From: Virgisporangium aliadipatigenens
GTDB taxonomy: Bacteria; Actinomycetota; Actinomycetes; Mycobacteriales; Micromonosporaceae
Direction: 5' to 3'
Length of the DNA: 64,000 nt
Assembly: GCF_016863615.1 (NCBI RefSeq)
Contig: NZ_BOPF01000038.1
Coordinates: forward strand, 40,996 to 104,995
The notes beneath the pieces were generated by a model. That model worked only from the letters and a program-made list of their open reading frames with translations, was not told where the DNA came from and did not search any database. This document shows positions 35,521 to 43,915 of the stretch, one piece after another; the first letter of the stretch is position 1, and each line of letters opens with the position of its first letter. Both the position numbers and the translations under genes were made by a program.

Positions 35521-37401
35521 GTGTCCAGATCCCTCTCCCGGCGGTTAATGCTGTCTCTCGTCGTCGCGGTCACCGCCGCCGTCCCCGGTGTCTACATAGC
35601 GAACGCCGCGGAGCAGCCCGCCGTCGCCGCCGTTCCGACCAAGGACTGGCTGCACGTCCAGGGGAACCAGATCGTCGACGAGGCCAACAACCCGGTCTGG
35701 CTCACCGGCACCAACTGGTTCGGGTTCAACGCCTCCGAGCGCGTGTTCCACGGGCTCTGGTCGGCCAACATCACGACCGTCACCAAGAGCATGGCCGACC
35801 GCGGCATCAACATGGTCCGGGTGCCCATCTCCACGCAGCTGCTGCTGGAGTGGAAGGCGGGCACGTTCGGCACCGTCAACGTCAACACCTTCGCCAACCC
35901 CGAACTCGCCGGCAAGAACAGCCTCCAGGTCTTCGACTACTGGCTGGGCCTCTGCGAGCAGTTCGGCATCAAGGTCATGATCGACGTGCACAGCGCGGAG
36001 GCCGACAACGCCGGCCACAACTACCCGGTCTGGTACAAGGGCTCGATCACGGCCGAACTGTTCTACCAGGGCTGGGAGTGGATCACGACCCGGTACCGCG
36101 AGAACGACACCATCGTCGCGATGGACGTCAAGAACGAGCCGCACGGCTCGCAGAGCGAGAACCCGCGCGCCAAGTGGGACGGCTCGACGGACCCCGACAA
36201 CTGGAAGTACGTCTGCGAGACGGCCGGCAAGCGGATCCTCGCGATCAACCCGAACCTGCTGATCCTCTGCGAGGGCATCCAGGTCTACCCGAAGTCCGGT
36301 GTGCCGTGGACGTCGACCGGCCTCACCGACTACCACAACATGTGGTGGGGCGGGAACCTGCGGGGCGTCGCCGAACACCCGGTCAACCTCGGGGCCAACC
36401 AGGACCAGCTGGTGTACTCGCCGCACGACTACGGCCCGCTCGTGTTCGACCAGCCGTGGTTCCAGGGCGACTTCGACAAGACCTCGCTGACGAACGACGT
36501 CTGGCGCCCGAACTGGCTCTACATCCACGAGAACAACACCGCGCCGCTGCTGATCGGCGAGTGGGGCGGCCGGCTCGGCCAGGACCCGCGGCAGGACAAG
36601 TGGATGTTCGCCCTGCGCGACCTGATGATCGAGAAGCGCATCCACCACACGTTCTGGGTGCTGAACCCGAACTCCGGCGACACCGGCGGCCTGCTGCTGG
36701 ACGACTGGCAGACCTGGGACGAGACCAAGTACGCCATGCTCAAGCCCGCGCTGTGGCAGCACAACGGCAAGTTCGTGGCGCTGGACCACCAGGTGCGCCT
36801 GGGTGGCTCCGGCTCCACCACCGGCGTCAACCTGGCCGACGTCTACGGCGGCGGCACGTCCTCGCCGTCGCCCGCGGCATCGTCCCCGCGCCCGTCCGCA
36901 TCCTCGCCCCGCCCGTCGGTCTCGCCTTCCTCGTCGAACGGGCCGGTGCCGACCGGTGCGCTCGCGGTGCAGTACCGCAACACCGACAGCGCCGCGACGG
37001 ACAACCAGATCCGGCCGCACCTCCGGGTCGCCAACCGGGGAACGTCCACAGTGGACCTGCGCACGGTCACGGTCCGGTACTACTTCACCCGGGACGGCGC
37101 GTCGGCCGTGAACGCGGTCTGCGACTGGGCACAGGCGGGCTGCGCCAACGTGTCGACGCGGGTGGTCAACCTGAGCAGCCCGGTCAACGGTGCCGACGCG
37201 TACCTGGAGGTCGGCTTCACGGCCGGTTCGGTGGCGGCGGGTGCGGACACCGGCGACATCCAGCTGCGGCTGAACAAGGCCGACTGGTCCAACTTCAACG
37301 AGGCGGACGACTACAGCCGGGCCGTTCAGGCGTCCTATGTGGACGCTGCGAGGATCCCGGCGTACTCGGGAAGCACGCTCGTGTGGGGCGCGGCTCCCTG
37401 A
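35521..37401 (+). CDS. secreted GH5 endoglucanase with CBM3
   Basis: 626 residues from GTG with AAGGAG seven bases upstream. The signal peptide (SRSLSRRLMLSLVVAVTAAV) ends near NAA-E (about residue 36). The GH5 catalytic domain spans about 45-430: general acid Glu206 (DVKNEPHG) and nucleophile Glu347 (IGEWGG). A Ser/Pro linker (about 450-480) leads to a carbohydrate-binding domain of CBM3 type (LAVQYRNTDSAATDNQIRPH to the end). It cuts internal beta-1,4-glucan bonds in cellulose outside the cell. The CebR box just upstream ties expression to cello-oligosaccharides. Confidence 0.95.
   Translation: MSRSLSRRLMLSLVVAVTAAVPGVYIANAAEQPAVAAVPTKDWLHVQGNQIVDEANNPVWLTGTNWFGFNASERVFHGLWSANITTVTKSMADRGINMVRVPISTQLLLEWKAGTFGTVNVNTFANPELAGKNSLQVFDYWLGLCEQFGIKVMIDVHSAEADNAGHNYPVWYKGSITAELFYQGWEWITTRYRENDTIVAMDVKNEPHGSQSENPRAKWDGSTDPDNWKYVCETAGKRILAINPNLLILCEGIQVYPKSGVPWTSTGLTDYHNMWWGGNLRGVAEHPVNLGANQDQLVYSPHDYGPLVFDQPWFQGDFDKTSLTNDVWRPNWLYIHENNTAPLLIGEWGGRLGQDPRQDKWMFALRDLMIEKRIHHTFWVLNPNSGDTGGLLLDDWQTWDETKYAMLKPALWQHNGKFVALDHQVRLGGSGSTTGVNLADVYGGGTSSPSPAASSPRPSASSPRPSVSPSSSNGPVPTGALAVQYRNTDSAATDNQIRPHLRVANRGTSTVDLRTVTVRYYFTRDGASAVNAVCDWAQAGCANVSTRVVNLSSPVNGADAYLEVGFTAGSVAAGADTGDIQLRLNKADWSNFNEADDYSRAVQASYVDAARIPAYSGSTLVWGAAP
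37045..37056. repeat. palindrome TCCACAGTGGAC (cellulase gene)
   Basis: Read as TCC-ACA-GTG-GAC (S-T-V-D) with rare threonine codon ACA. Confidence 0.7.
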
Positions 37402-37404
37402 TCG

Positions 37405-37824
37405 TCAGGACGGGTGGCCGTCCAGCGCGGCGGCCACCCGTTCCATCGCCGCCTGCCAGTGGACCCGCTGTGCCTCGCGTTCCGCGGCGTCCAGCATCCG
37501 TTCCTCGTGGAAGCGGAGCATCGTCCGGCCGGGTGCGGGTGCGCGCATCGCCACCTGCACCGTCGTCTCGTGATCGGCGCCGCGCACGAGGTGGGTCAGC
37601 CGGATCCGGTCAGCGGGGCGGAAGCCGCGCAGTTCGCCCACGGTGCCGTCGGCCGTCTCGTAGGGATCGCCGGGCGCCGCGTCCGGGCCGAACGCCACGC
37701 CCTCGCCGAGCCAGAGCGGCAGCCCCGGCCCGACGACGAACTCCCAGACGCGGTCGAGGGGATGGTCGAGCGTTTTCGAGACGCCGATGTTCCACCCGAC
37801 GTCCTTTGTCTGTCCTACCGCCAT
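37405..37824 (-). CDS. SRPBCC/AHSA1-like ligand-binding protein
   Basis: 139 residues. It has the START-fold pattern of this family: GVSKTLDHPLDRVWEFVVGP at the start, strands in the middle (RIRLTHLVRGADHETTVQVAM), then an ending helix EREAQRVHWQAAMERVAAAL. Such proteins bind hydrophobic ligands or assist folding, and many actinobacterial copies are of unknown role. ATG 37824 is preferred over one seven codons upstream. It converges on the cellulase with three bases between stops. Confidence 0.85.
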   Translation of the reverse strand: MAVGQTKDVGWNIGVSKTLDHPLDRVWEFVVGPGLPLWLGEGVAFGPDAAPGDPYETADGTVGELRGFRPADRIRLTHLVRGADHETTVQVAMRAPAPGRTMLRFHEERMLDAAEREAQRVHWQAAMERVAAALDGHPS

Positions 37825-37854
37825 GTGAACGAGGCTAGCCGCCATCGCGGACAG

Positions 37855-38190
37855 TTACTGTCCGCGGCGCCCGGCTGGGCGGAGCAGTACGGTCGCCGCA
37901 CGGCCGCCCGAGTCCAGCTCGGCCGAGACCGTGGTGCGGCGCGAGGTCTGCGGGAACACCGCCCGCTTCGGACCGGCCGGGGTCCGCTCCAGCTGCCAGA
38001 CTCCGAAGGAACGGGCCAGGTCGGCCAGGTAGACCGGGTACGGCAGCCGCACCCGCACGTGGTCCATCGCGCCGTCGGCGCGCAGAACCGGCTGCACCGC
38101 GCCGATCGGCACGGTGTCCTCCTCGACGGTCTTCCCCGCGTCGAGGGCCGCGCGAAGCGCGTCCAGGCCGTAGCGGATCTCCGTGGACAT
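37855..38190 (-). CDS. hypothetical protein (111 aa)
   Basis: A small soluble protein with no signal or membrane segment. GGAAGGG precedes the ATG by six bases, supporting the start. Residues 1-25 form a charged helix (LDALRAALDAGKTVEED) and the rest is beta-rich with VRVRLPYPVYLADLARSFGVW. I do not recognise the family. It lies 30 bases upstream of the SRPBCC gene on the same strand and may be co-transcribed with it. Confidence 0.6.
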   Translation of the reverse strand: MSTEIRYGLDALRAALDAGKTVEEDTVPIGAVQPVLRADGAMDHVRVRLPYPVYLADLARSFGVWQLERTPAGPKRAVFPQTSRRTTVSAELDSGGRAATVLLRPAGRRGQ

Positions 38191-38260
38191 CAGAAGCCCT
38201 TCCGTGTGACTTTGCGTAACGTTACCGTGGGTGGTCCGTCCGCTGTTGTCCGGCTTCCGG

Positions 38261-38761
38261 TCAGATCAAGGGCAGATCTTTGGTGAGGATCGTGTACACC
38301 TCGTGATCCGGTAGGCGCTCACCGGTGCGGTGGTCGAGCGCTATCGGCGGGCGGTTCCACTCACGGTACGCGAGCGTGTCATACAACCGGCGGGCCGCGA
38401 TATTGGCGACCTGCACCCCGAGCGCGACCCGGCGATGGCCGAGGTCGCGGGCGACCCTCTCGGCCCTGGTCATCAGCGCTGTGCCGTACCCACGCCGCCG
38501 ATGCGCCGGGAGCACCTCCAAATGAAAGATGAGCGGTACGCCCGGCAGGGCCTCCCGCACCTCCATCTCATCCGCCTTGTCGAACGACAGGTACACGTCG
38601 CCGACGGGCCTTCCGTCGAAGCGGGCGATGAGCAGGACGCCGCGGTCGTTCTTCTGACGGGTGCAGCGTTCGGCGAAGTACTCCCGTTGCCCGAATGCCG
38701 CCTCGTACGCATCGAGATCGTCGATTGTCGCAGGCAGAACGTCCAGGCCGGGGGTGGGCAT
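38261..38761 (-). CDS. GNAT-family N-acetyltransferase
   Basis: 166 residues. The acetyl-CoA pyrophosphate loop is VLPAHRRRGYGTALM (motif A, RRxGxG/A), preceded by strand IFHLEVLP and followed by VQVANIAARRLYDTLAYREW, where the asparagine and tyrosine are usual motif-B positions. It transfers an acetyl group to an amine on an unknown small molecule or protein. It is single and soluble. Confidence 0.88.
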   Translation of the reverse strand: MPTPGLDVLPATIDDLDAYEAAFGQREYFAERCTRQKNDRGVLLIARFDGRPVGDVYLSFDKADEMEVREALPGVPLIFHLEVLPAHRRRGYGTALMTRAERVARDLGHRRVALGVQVANIAARRLYDTLAYREWNRPPIALDHRTGERLPDHEVYTILTKDLPLI

Positions 38762-38827
38762 CCATCCACCCTGAACTATCAGTGACCGTTCGACAACTTG
38801 TCGTCGCCGACACTGTCTCGCTACGGC

Positions 38828-40150
38828 TCAGCTGCCGGACGACGCCAATACGGCCGGCGTCTCGTGAACGCGCCCGACCTTCGGCGCCGGGTACATCGGT
38901 GGCCGGACCGGCGACGTGACGGGCGCCTGCAGCTCGGTGTCGGATCGCTCGGAGCGCAGATAGGACCTGGGCTCCGCGCCCTTGTGACGGATCGCGTGGT
39001 CGTTGAGGCCGAGCCGTTTCAGTGCCGCCAGCAGCGAACTCTCCGGCTCCAGCTCCGCGAAGCGCGCCGACCACTGCTCCCGGTCCTGCAGCCATGCGGT
39101 CAGGAAGTCGTCGCAGTCCTCGGGCTTGATGCGCTGGCGCCGCCTCTCGGCGGCCGCAAGGGCCGCGAGAATACGGGCCTTGTCGTCACCTGTCAGGTCG
39201 GTGCGGCGGATTCGCTTCTCGACGTGGGCGATGAACAGCCTCCGTCGCTCCAGCGCTCCCGCCCAGTACTTCTTGTCGGCGTCCGCAATCGTCATTCTGT
39301 TGTCCAGCAGCCAGTACACGCCCTCGGCCAGGCAGTCGCCGAACTCCTCCGCTCGGGCCCGGTCAACGGAGGCGAACGGGTCGAACTCCTTCTGGTCGGC
39401 GGTGCCGTGAATACCGATGGTGCCCAGGCCGGAGCCGTCGAGCAGGTAGAACCAGTCCTCGTTGTAGACGTTGGGAAAGAACGAGCGGCTGCGCTGCGGC
39501 GCCAGGACCAGGGCACCCCCGCCGATGAAACTGGTCTGCCTGCCGTTGCCGATGCGGTAGGCGTGGCAGACCACGGAGTTGTCCTGGAACCCGCTGTTTT
39601 CCAGGCCCACCGCGTCGAGGTGGTCGTACTCGCCGAAGCCGTCGAGCATTCCGGCCGCCTCGCGCAGATCGTCCGGACGCCGGATGAAGATGTCGTCGTC
39701 GAGGAACGCGATGCGCTCCCACCCCGCGGCCTTGGCGATCGTGAGGCCCAGATTGCGCTTGAAACTGGTGTCGCCGGTGCGGCGCAGGGCCCTGTCCTCG
39801 GGCAGCAGGTCGGTGTGGAGCGCCGACCACAGGGACTGCTGAAGCTCCGCCACATCGATGGCGAGCACGTGCCTGGTGCGGCCCGCACGCCGCCGCAGCA
39901 CATCCGCCGCGCGCGAACGCCCGCTGCACAGCACGAGCAGCAAGCAGCCGAGCCGCTCGGCCAACTCGATCACGTGATCCAGATATACAGACGTCCGGTA
40001 CGAAGGCACGACGATCGCGTCGACCTCCGCGGGAGGGAGGTCGACGGGGCGGCGCACGAGGAGGCCGCGATGGTCTCCGTGGTGGTCACCGGCTGGGTCG
40101 GGCTGAGTCGGGCTGCTCGCAAGGGGCAGCTCCACCATCGGCGGCAGCAC
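38828..40150 (-). CDS. GT-A fold glycosyltransferase-like protein
   Basis: 440 residues. A nucleotide-sugar-binding Rossmann-like start (DAIVVPSYRTSVYLDHVIEL) and FKRNLGLTIAKAAGWERIAF are followed by a DDD triad (LDDDIFI), the metal/donor motif of GT-A enzymes. GGGALVLAP and NVYNEDWFYL follow like acceptor-side motifs. The C-terminal 120 residues are helical and charged. The first 30 residues are low-complexity; GTG 40150 or ATG 40138 may be the start. It is 45 bases downstream of the XRE regulator and likely in its operon. Donor and acceptor are unknown. Confidence 0.75.
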   Translation of the reverse strand: MLPPMVELPLASSPTQPDPAGDHHGDHRGLLVRRPVDLPPAEVDAIVVPSYRTSVYLDHVIELAERLGCLLLVLCSGRSRAADVLRRRAGRTRHVLAIDVAELQQSLWSALHTDLLPEDRALRRTGDTSFKRNLGLTIAKAAGWERIAFLDDDIFIRRPDDLREAAGMLDGFGEYDHLDAVGLENSGFQDNSVVCHAYRIGNGRQTSFIGGGALVLAPQRSRSFFPNVYNEDWFYLLDGSGLGTIGIHGTADQKEFDPFASVDRARAEEFGDCLAEGVYWLLDNRMTIADADKKYWAGALERRRLFIAHVEKRIRRTDLTGDDKARILAALAAAERRRQRIKPEDCDDFLTAWLQDREQWSARFAELEPESSLLAALKRLGLNDHAIRHKGAEPRSYLRSERSDTELQAPVTSPVRPPMYPAPKVGRVHETPAVLASSGS

Positions 40151-40195
40151 GGTGCATCCTAATCACAAGGGAGGCCGGCGGGGGCGCCATTCCAC

Positions 40196-41293
40196 TCACG
40201 TCGGCCATTCGTGGAGGCACGTCTCGGACCCCTTCGTCCAATCCGGAGTCAGCACGACGCTGGCGACGATGTCGACCCGCATCAGGATGCTGAAGGTCTC
40301 CGCCTCCTGGAACCGCTGGCGCAGATACCCCTCATTCCGGTTCCGGAATTTCGCGTCGGTCAATGCGCGCACCGCCCCGTAGGTTCCCCGACCGAAGGCG
40401 CCGTTGCAGATGGTGACCGTTCGCCGCTGATTGAACGGGTTCTGGGTGCGGAACAGGTGTGCCACGTCCCAGGCGAGGGTCTTGCCCAGCGGGGCGTTCG
40501 GGTCGTCCGCCAGCATCGGTTCGAAGCGTTTCGGCGGGTCGGCGTCGACCACCTCGAAGCCGCCGCCGCTGATCGGATCGTCGTCCGGCCGGGCGAACTG
40601 ATGAAGCGGCATTCTGATCCGTTGCAACACCTCGCGGGTGACGGTGTTCCAGTCGACGCCGCCCAGGAGGACCAGATGCTCCGTTATGCGGTCGGCGGTC
40701 AATTCGGAGGCCAGTCGAATGCGGACGTCACTGGTCGGATTGACCGCGCGGATGTGCCCGTGCAGTTCGATGAGTGCATCGAGGTCGGTGAACCGGTATG
40801 CCTCGACGAACTCCGGATCGGACGGGTCGTTGAACGGCATCTTCTGGTACATCGCCTCGGGTAGCGGTGCGCAGACGATGTTGACCGGCAGGTCGTCGTC
40901 GAACTGCCAGAACGTGCCGAGCGGGTCCGGAGCCGAGCCGACGGGGGGCGGCGGGGGCGCCGGGTGCAGGCTTGCGTCGTCGCGCAGGGCGGTCAACTCG
41001 GCGTGGATGCGCCGGCGTTCCTGCCGCTCGGATTCACTCAGGTCGGGTTCGTCGATGAGGCGGGGTGTGCCCTCCTCGATCGAGCGGCGGGTGCAGAAGA
41101 ACGTCGCGTACGCCTCCAGCCGCTCGGGCGGGGGCAGCTTCGAGTCGTTCTCCCAGGAGGAGATCACCGGCGGTGTGATCGACTTGACGGAGCTCAGGAC
41201 CCGCGCCAACTGCGCCTGCGTGAGTGCGAAGCCGGGCCAGTGGCTCTCCCGCAGATCTCTGAGGCGCTGGCCGAGGGTGGTGACGGGCTGCAC
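40196..41293 (-). CDS. XRE-type regulator with uncharacterised C-terminal sensor/effector domain
   Basis: 365 residues from GTG. The N-terminal helix-turn-helix (about 5-75) contains LTQAQLARVLSSVKSITPPV and SSWENDSKLPPPERLEAYA. A charged helix and a proline run (PAPPPPPVG, about 110) link it to a 240-residue domain with INIVCAPLPE-like start (VNIVCAPLPEAMYQKM), a Rossmann-like VLLGGVDWNTVTREVL and VTICNGAFGRGTYGAVRAL. The GGVDWN/CNGAFGRG pattern suggests a nucleotide- or metabolite-binding alpha/beta domain that I cannot name. It precedes the glycosyltransferase-like gene. A candidate operator lies at 41404-41422. Confidence 0.8.
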   Translation of the reverse strand: MQPVTTLGQRLRDLRESHWPGFALTQAQLARVLSSVKSITPPVISSWENDSKLPPPERLEAYATFFCTRRSIEEGTPRLIDEPDLSESERQERRRIHAELTALRDDASLHPAPPPPPVGSAPDPLGTFWQFDDDLPVNIVCAPLPEAMYQKMPFNDPSDPEFVEAYRFTDLDALIELHGHIRAVNPTSDVRIRLASELTADRITEHLVLLGGVDWNTVTREVLQRIRMPLHQFARPDDDPISGGGFEVVDADPPKRFEPMLADDPNAPLGKTLAWDVAHLFRTQNPFNQRRTVTICNGAFGRGTYGAVRALTDAKFRNRNEGYLRQRFQEAETFSILMRVDIVASVVLTPDWTKGSETCLHEWPT

Positions 41294-41403
41294 GTTAGGC
41301 CCCTGTGGTTAAGTTCGGCAATGTTTACCGTCGCCCCACACTGTATCCCCCGACACAGATCCGAGGACAGTCCTCGACTGCGGTAGTTCCAGGCCACGCG
41401 TGA

Positions 41404-41422
41404 TTAGGTTCAATTCACCTAA
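41404..41422. promoter_or_regulatory. inverted repeat TTAGGT-N7-ACCTAA in AT-rich intergenic DNA
   Basis: Perfect 6-bp arms separated by seven bases, between the XRE gene and the small membrane gene. The stretch 41400-41500 is far less GC-rich than its neighbours and contains a second N7-spaced palindrome (ATCA-N7-TGAT, about 41458-41474). It is a plausible operator for the XRE protein. Confidence 0.4.
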
Positions 41423-41510
41423 GTATCGATTCATTCACCGTTGCATCGGTAACAATTGATCATCTAAGCTGATGCTTCACCTACTTAGCCAGAAGTTAAG
41501 GAGGTGGGTG

Positions 41511-41702
41511 ATGTTCTCCTCAGGTCTCGTCATCGTGATCGGCACGCTGACGTTCGCCGCGCTGATCAACAGCGCAAAGGAAATCTACGCGCAGTTCGTC
41601 GGGTTGCTTCTGCAGCTCTTCCGGATCCTCATGCTCACCGTCGCGGCCGCAATGATCGTCGTTCTGGGCGTCGTCCTCGCATTCGCGGACCTCGCCGCCT
41701 GA
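41511..41702 (+). CDS. small two-span membrane protein (63 aa)
   Basis: Starts at ATG 41511, which has the strongest ribosome-binding site in the area (AAGGAGG, six-base spacing); the upstream ATG 41472 lacks one. Two hydrophobic helices (about 4-20 and 32-60) flank a short polar loop (INSAKEIYAQ). Size and topology are holin-like, but there is no phage context. It is divergent from the XRE regulator across an AT-rich region. No family is recognised. Confidence 0.65.
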   Translation: MFSSGLVIVIGTLTFAALINSAKEIYAQFVGLLLQLFRILMLTVAAAMIVVLGVVLAFADLAA

Positions 41703-41708
41703 AACCGG

Positions 41709-42212
41709 TTACGTCGTCAGTAGACCGATGTCCTCGCCCAGCAGGACCCGCAGCTGCGCGAGGGCCCGCATGCTCTGCGTCTTCACCACCCCCTGAGAAA
41801 CGCCCAGCATCTCGGCGACCGTGTCGACGCTGTGGTCCTCCCAGTACCGCAGCACCACGATCGCGCGGTCGCGGGGACTGAGTCGGCCGAGCGCCTCCAG
41901 CAGGGTGATGCGCAATTCGGGCGCGGCGTCGTGCTGGACCGAGTCCGCCGCCGCGTCCGCGATCACGACCTCCTGCGAGCTGCGCAGGCGCTTGTGGTCC
42001 AGGAACACCCGAAGCATGATCTTGGTCGCGTAGGCGTCGATGCTGTCGGCCTTCGCGGCCCGGCGCCACGAGGCGTACAGCTTCGCGAGCGTCACCTGCG
42101 TCAGGTCCTGTGCCAGGTGCCAGTCGCGGCACAGCAGATATGCCCGCTGGCGCAGCCGCTGCACCCGCGACTCCGCGTACTCCACGAACTCCCGATCCTC
42201 GACGTCTTTCAT
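41709..42212 (-). CDS. SigE-family ECF RNA polymerase sigma factor
   Basis: 167 residues. Region 2 is YLLCRDWHLAQDLTQVTLAK with the DLTQ core; region 4 is LSPRDRAIVVLRYWEDHSVD then a helix-turn-helix (TVAEMLGVSQGVVKTQSMRA). This matches the Streptomyces SigE-type ECF subfamily. It directs RNA polymerase to a small regulon, usually envelope or stress genes. Its ATG overlaps the stop of the upstream membrane protein as ATGA, so the two are coupled. A cognate regulator is presumably that membrane protein. Confidence 0.93.
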   Translation of the reverse strand: MKDVEDREFVEYAESRVQRLRQRAYLLCRDWHLAQDLTQVTLAKLYASWRRAAKADSIDAYATKIMLRVFLDHKRLRSSQEVVIADAAADSVQHDAAPELRITLLEALGRLSPRDRAIVVLRYWEDHSVDTVAEMLGVSQGVVKTQSMRALAQLRVLLGEDIGLLTT

Positions 42213-43111
42213 CCGAGCACCCTCGGCAGGCTGGGGAACTGGGCCGCGCCGTCGGTGACCAGCGACCGCGGCACCTTCTCGGCCCAGGCCGGGTCGGTCA
42301 CGATCGCCACCGCCTCGTCCTCGGTCAGCGCCCGCTGCCCGGCCGGTCGACGGGTGCCGTCCCAATCCAGACAGCTCGCGGTGTTCAGGTGGACCGCGAA
42401 ACCGTCCTTGCTGACGTAGAGCGCACCGTAGCGCTGGACGCAGTTGTTGGTGATCTCGTACGTCTCGAGCGTGGCGCCGTCCGGGAACGTGCGGCACCGG
42501 GTCGTGTTGATCCCGTCCTGCTCGCCGACCGTGCACGTCGCCGCGTCGGACATGCTGCCCGGAGCGAGCGTGAGGTGCAGCATCCCCGGCCCCTGGCCGC
42601 GGTCCAGATACGTCTGCACGGTGATCATCCCGTTGCTGCTGAGGTGACCCGCGTAGTTGCTCGTCCGGCCGTTCGGCAGCAGCGTTGTCAGCAGCAGTAG
42701 CGCGGCGGACGGGGTCAGGTCGGCGGTGCCGGCCACCGTGGCGCCGCCCGTGCCGTCCGACGCCGGCATGCCCGACGGCGACGCCCGCGGAACCGGTCGC
42801 GAGGCGACGGGACTCGCCGCGGCGACGCCCGGGGTCGCCAGCACCGACGGATCCGCGCTGGCCGCCACCTGCGCACCGGCGCCGCTGCGATCGGCGGCCG
42901 GCGGGCCGGCGCCGCGCAGCACCGGCACCGCGAACGCCGTCGCCACCAGCAGCACCCCGGCCAGTGCCGCACCGGCCAGACTGTTGCGCACCGTGCGCCG
43001 CCGCTTGATCCGCCGGCCCTCGGCCATCGCGGTCTGGATCAGATGACCCACCGGTGGCGGACGGTGTTCGGCCAGTTCCTGGTCCACCAGGAGCCGGAAC
43101 TTCTCGCCCAT
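42209..43111 (-). CDS. putative membrane anti-sigma or sensor protein
   Basis: About 300 residues. A cytoplasmic N-terminus of about 40 residues (EKFRLLVDQELAEHRPPPVG) and one membrane span (NSLAGAALAGVLLVATAFAV, about 45-65) are followed by a Pro/Ala/Ser-rich extracytoplasmic linker. A domain with cysteines follows (ATCTVG, TTRCRTF, NNCVQRY, ASCLDWD). ATG 43111 has GAGGG upstream; GTG 43117 is also possible. The one-span topology and coupling to an ECF sigma factor suggest it senses outside the membrane and holds the sigma factor. The classical HxxxCxxC anti-sigma zinc motif is absent, so this is inference. Gene order (regulator before sigma) is reversed from the usual. Confidence 0.7.
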   Translation of the reverse strand: MGEKFRLLVDQELAEHRPPPVGHLIQTAMAEGRRIKRRRTVRNSLAGAALAGVLLVATAFAVPVLRGAGPPAADRSGAGAQVAASADPSVLATPGVAAASPVASRPVPRASPSGMPASDGTGGATVAGTADLTPSAALLLLTTLLPNGRTSNYAGHLSSNGMITVQTYLDRGQGPGMLHLTLAPGSMSDAATCTVGEQDGINTTRCRTFPDGATLETYEITNNCVQRYGALYVSKDGFAVHLNTASCLDWDGTRRPAGQRALTEDEAVAIVTDPAWAEKVPRSLVTDGAAQFPSLPRVLG

Positions 43112-43282
43112 CCACACCCTCGTTCGCCACGCCGGACCAGCTCTCGTGAAGGAGACGGGTCGAGCCGCTGTTCAGGTAACAGGTGTGCGGATGGTAAGGC
43201 CAGCCGGATGGCGGAAGCGAGGGACGAAAGGAGAAAGTGAGGTGCGCGAACGACGCGCGGCGCGGCGGGGAGGCGAACGGCG

Positions 43283-43915
43283 ATGACGTACGGGACGGCG
43301 GAAACGGTCGAGCGCGGCGGGCGCGGTGGCCTCGCCCGGCTCGGGTGGACCGTGCTGGCCGCGGTGGTCGCGTTGAACCTGCTGAACGCGCTGGCCTACC
43401 CCGGGAACTACCGCTGGTGGGCCAACTTCATCCTGATGCCCGGCGCGGTGCTGGTCGGGCTCGGCGTCGTGCCGCTGCGTCTGCCGGCCGCCGCGCGGTA
43501 CGTCCTCGTGTGGGCCGGTGCCGTCGTGCTCACCGCCGGGCTGCTGCTGATGTTCGAGCGCATGGCGGACCTGTGGGCGTACATGATCGTGGTGCCGTGC
43601 CTCGGGCCGGCCGGGCTGCTCCTGGTGCGCTCCGGGGATCCGTCGATGCGGGCGGCGGTTCGGACCGGTGGCGGGCTCGGGCTGGTGGGTGCGCTGCTCG
43701 GCGTGATGTTCCTGGCGATCGAGTCCGGCTGGGTGGAGTTCGAGCGGCTGCACTGGTGGAGCTTCTTCATGGCGGCCGCCGGGGCCGTCGCGGCGGTCAA
43801 CGGCGGCTGGCTCCTGCGTCAGCGCCGCGGCGGCTACTGGTTCTCGGTTGCCGTACTGCTTCTCGCGTTCGGCACCTGCGGCATCATGGCCGCACTGCAA
43901 GAATTCAGCCGGTGA
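43283..43915 (+). CDS. multi-pass membrane protein
   Basis: 210 residues with about six membrane spans (starting at WTVLAAVVALNLLNALAY and ending SVAVLLLAFGTCGIMAAL). GGGGAGG nine bases upstream supports the ATG. Trp/Tyr-rich loops (NYRWWANF, LHWWSFF) sit at membrane edges. No transporter or enzyme motif is recognised. Its TGA overlaps the GTG of the following SDR, so they form an operon, perhaps with a shared substrate in the membrane. Confidence 0.7.
   Translation: MTYGTAETVERGGRGGLARLGWTVLAAVVALNLLNALAYPGNYRWWANFILMPGAVLVGLGVVPLRLPAAARYVLVWAGAVVLTAGLLLMFERMADLWAYMIVVPCLGPAGLLLVRSGDPSMRAAVRTGGGLGLVGALLGVMFLAIESGWVEFERLHWWSFFMAAAGAVAAVNGGWLLRQRRGGYWFSVAVLLLAFGTCGIMAALQEFSR

Noticed and set aside
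43198..43230. 10-codon frame MAEARDERRK before the membrane protein
   Set aside because: No ribosome-binding site or rare-codon pattern; it lies in ordinary 5' leader sequence.
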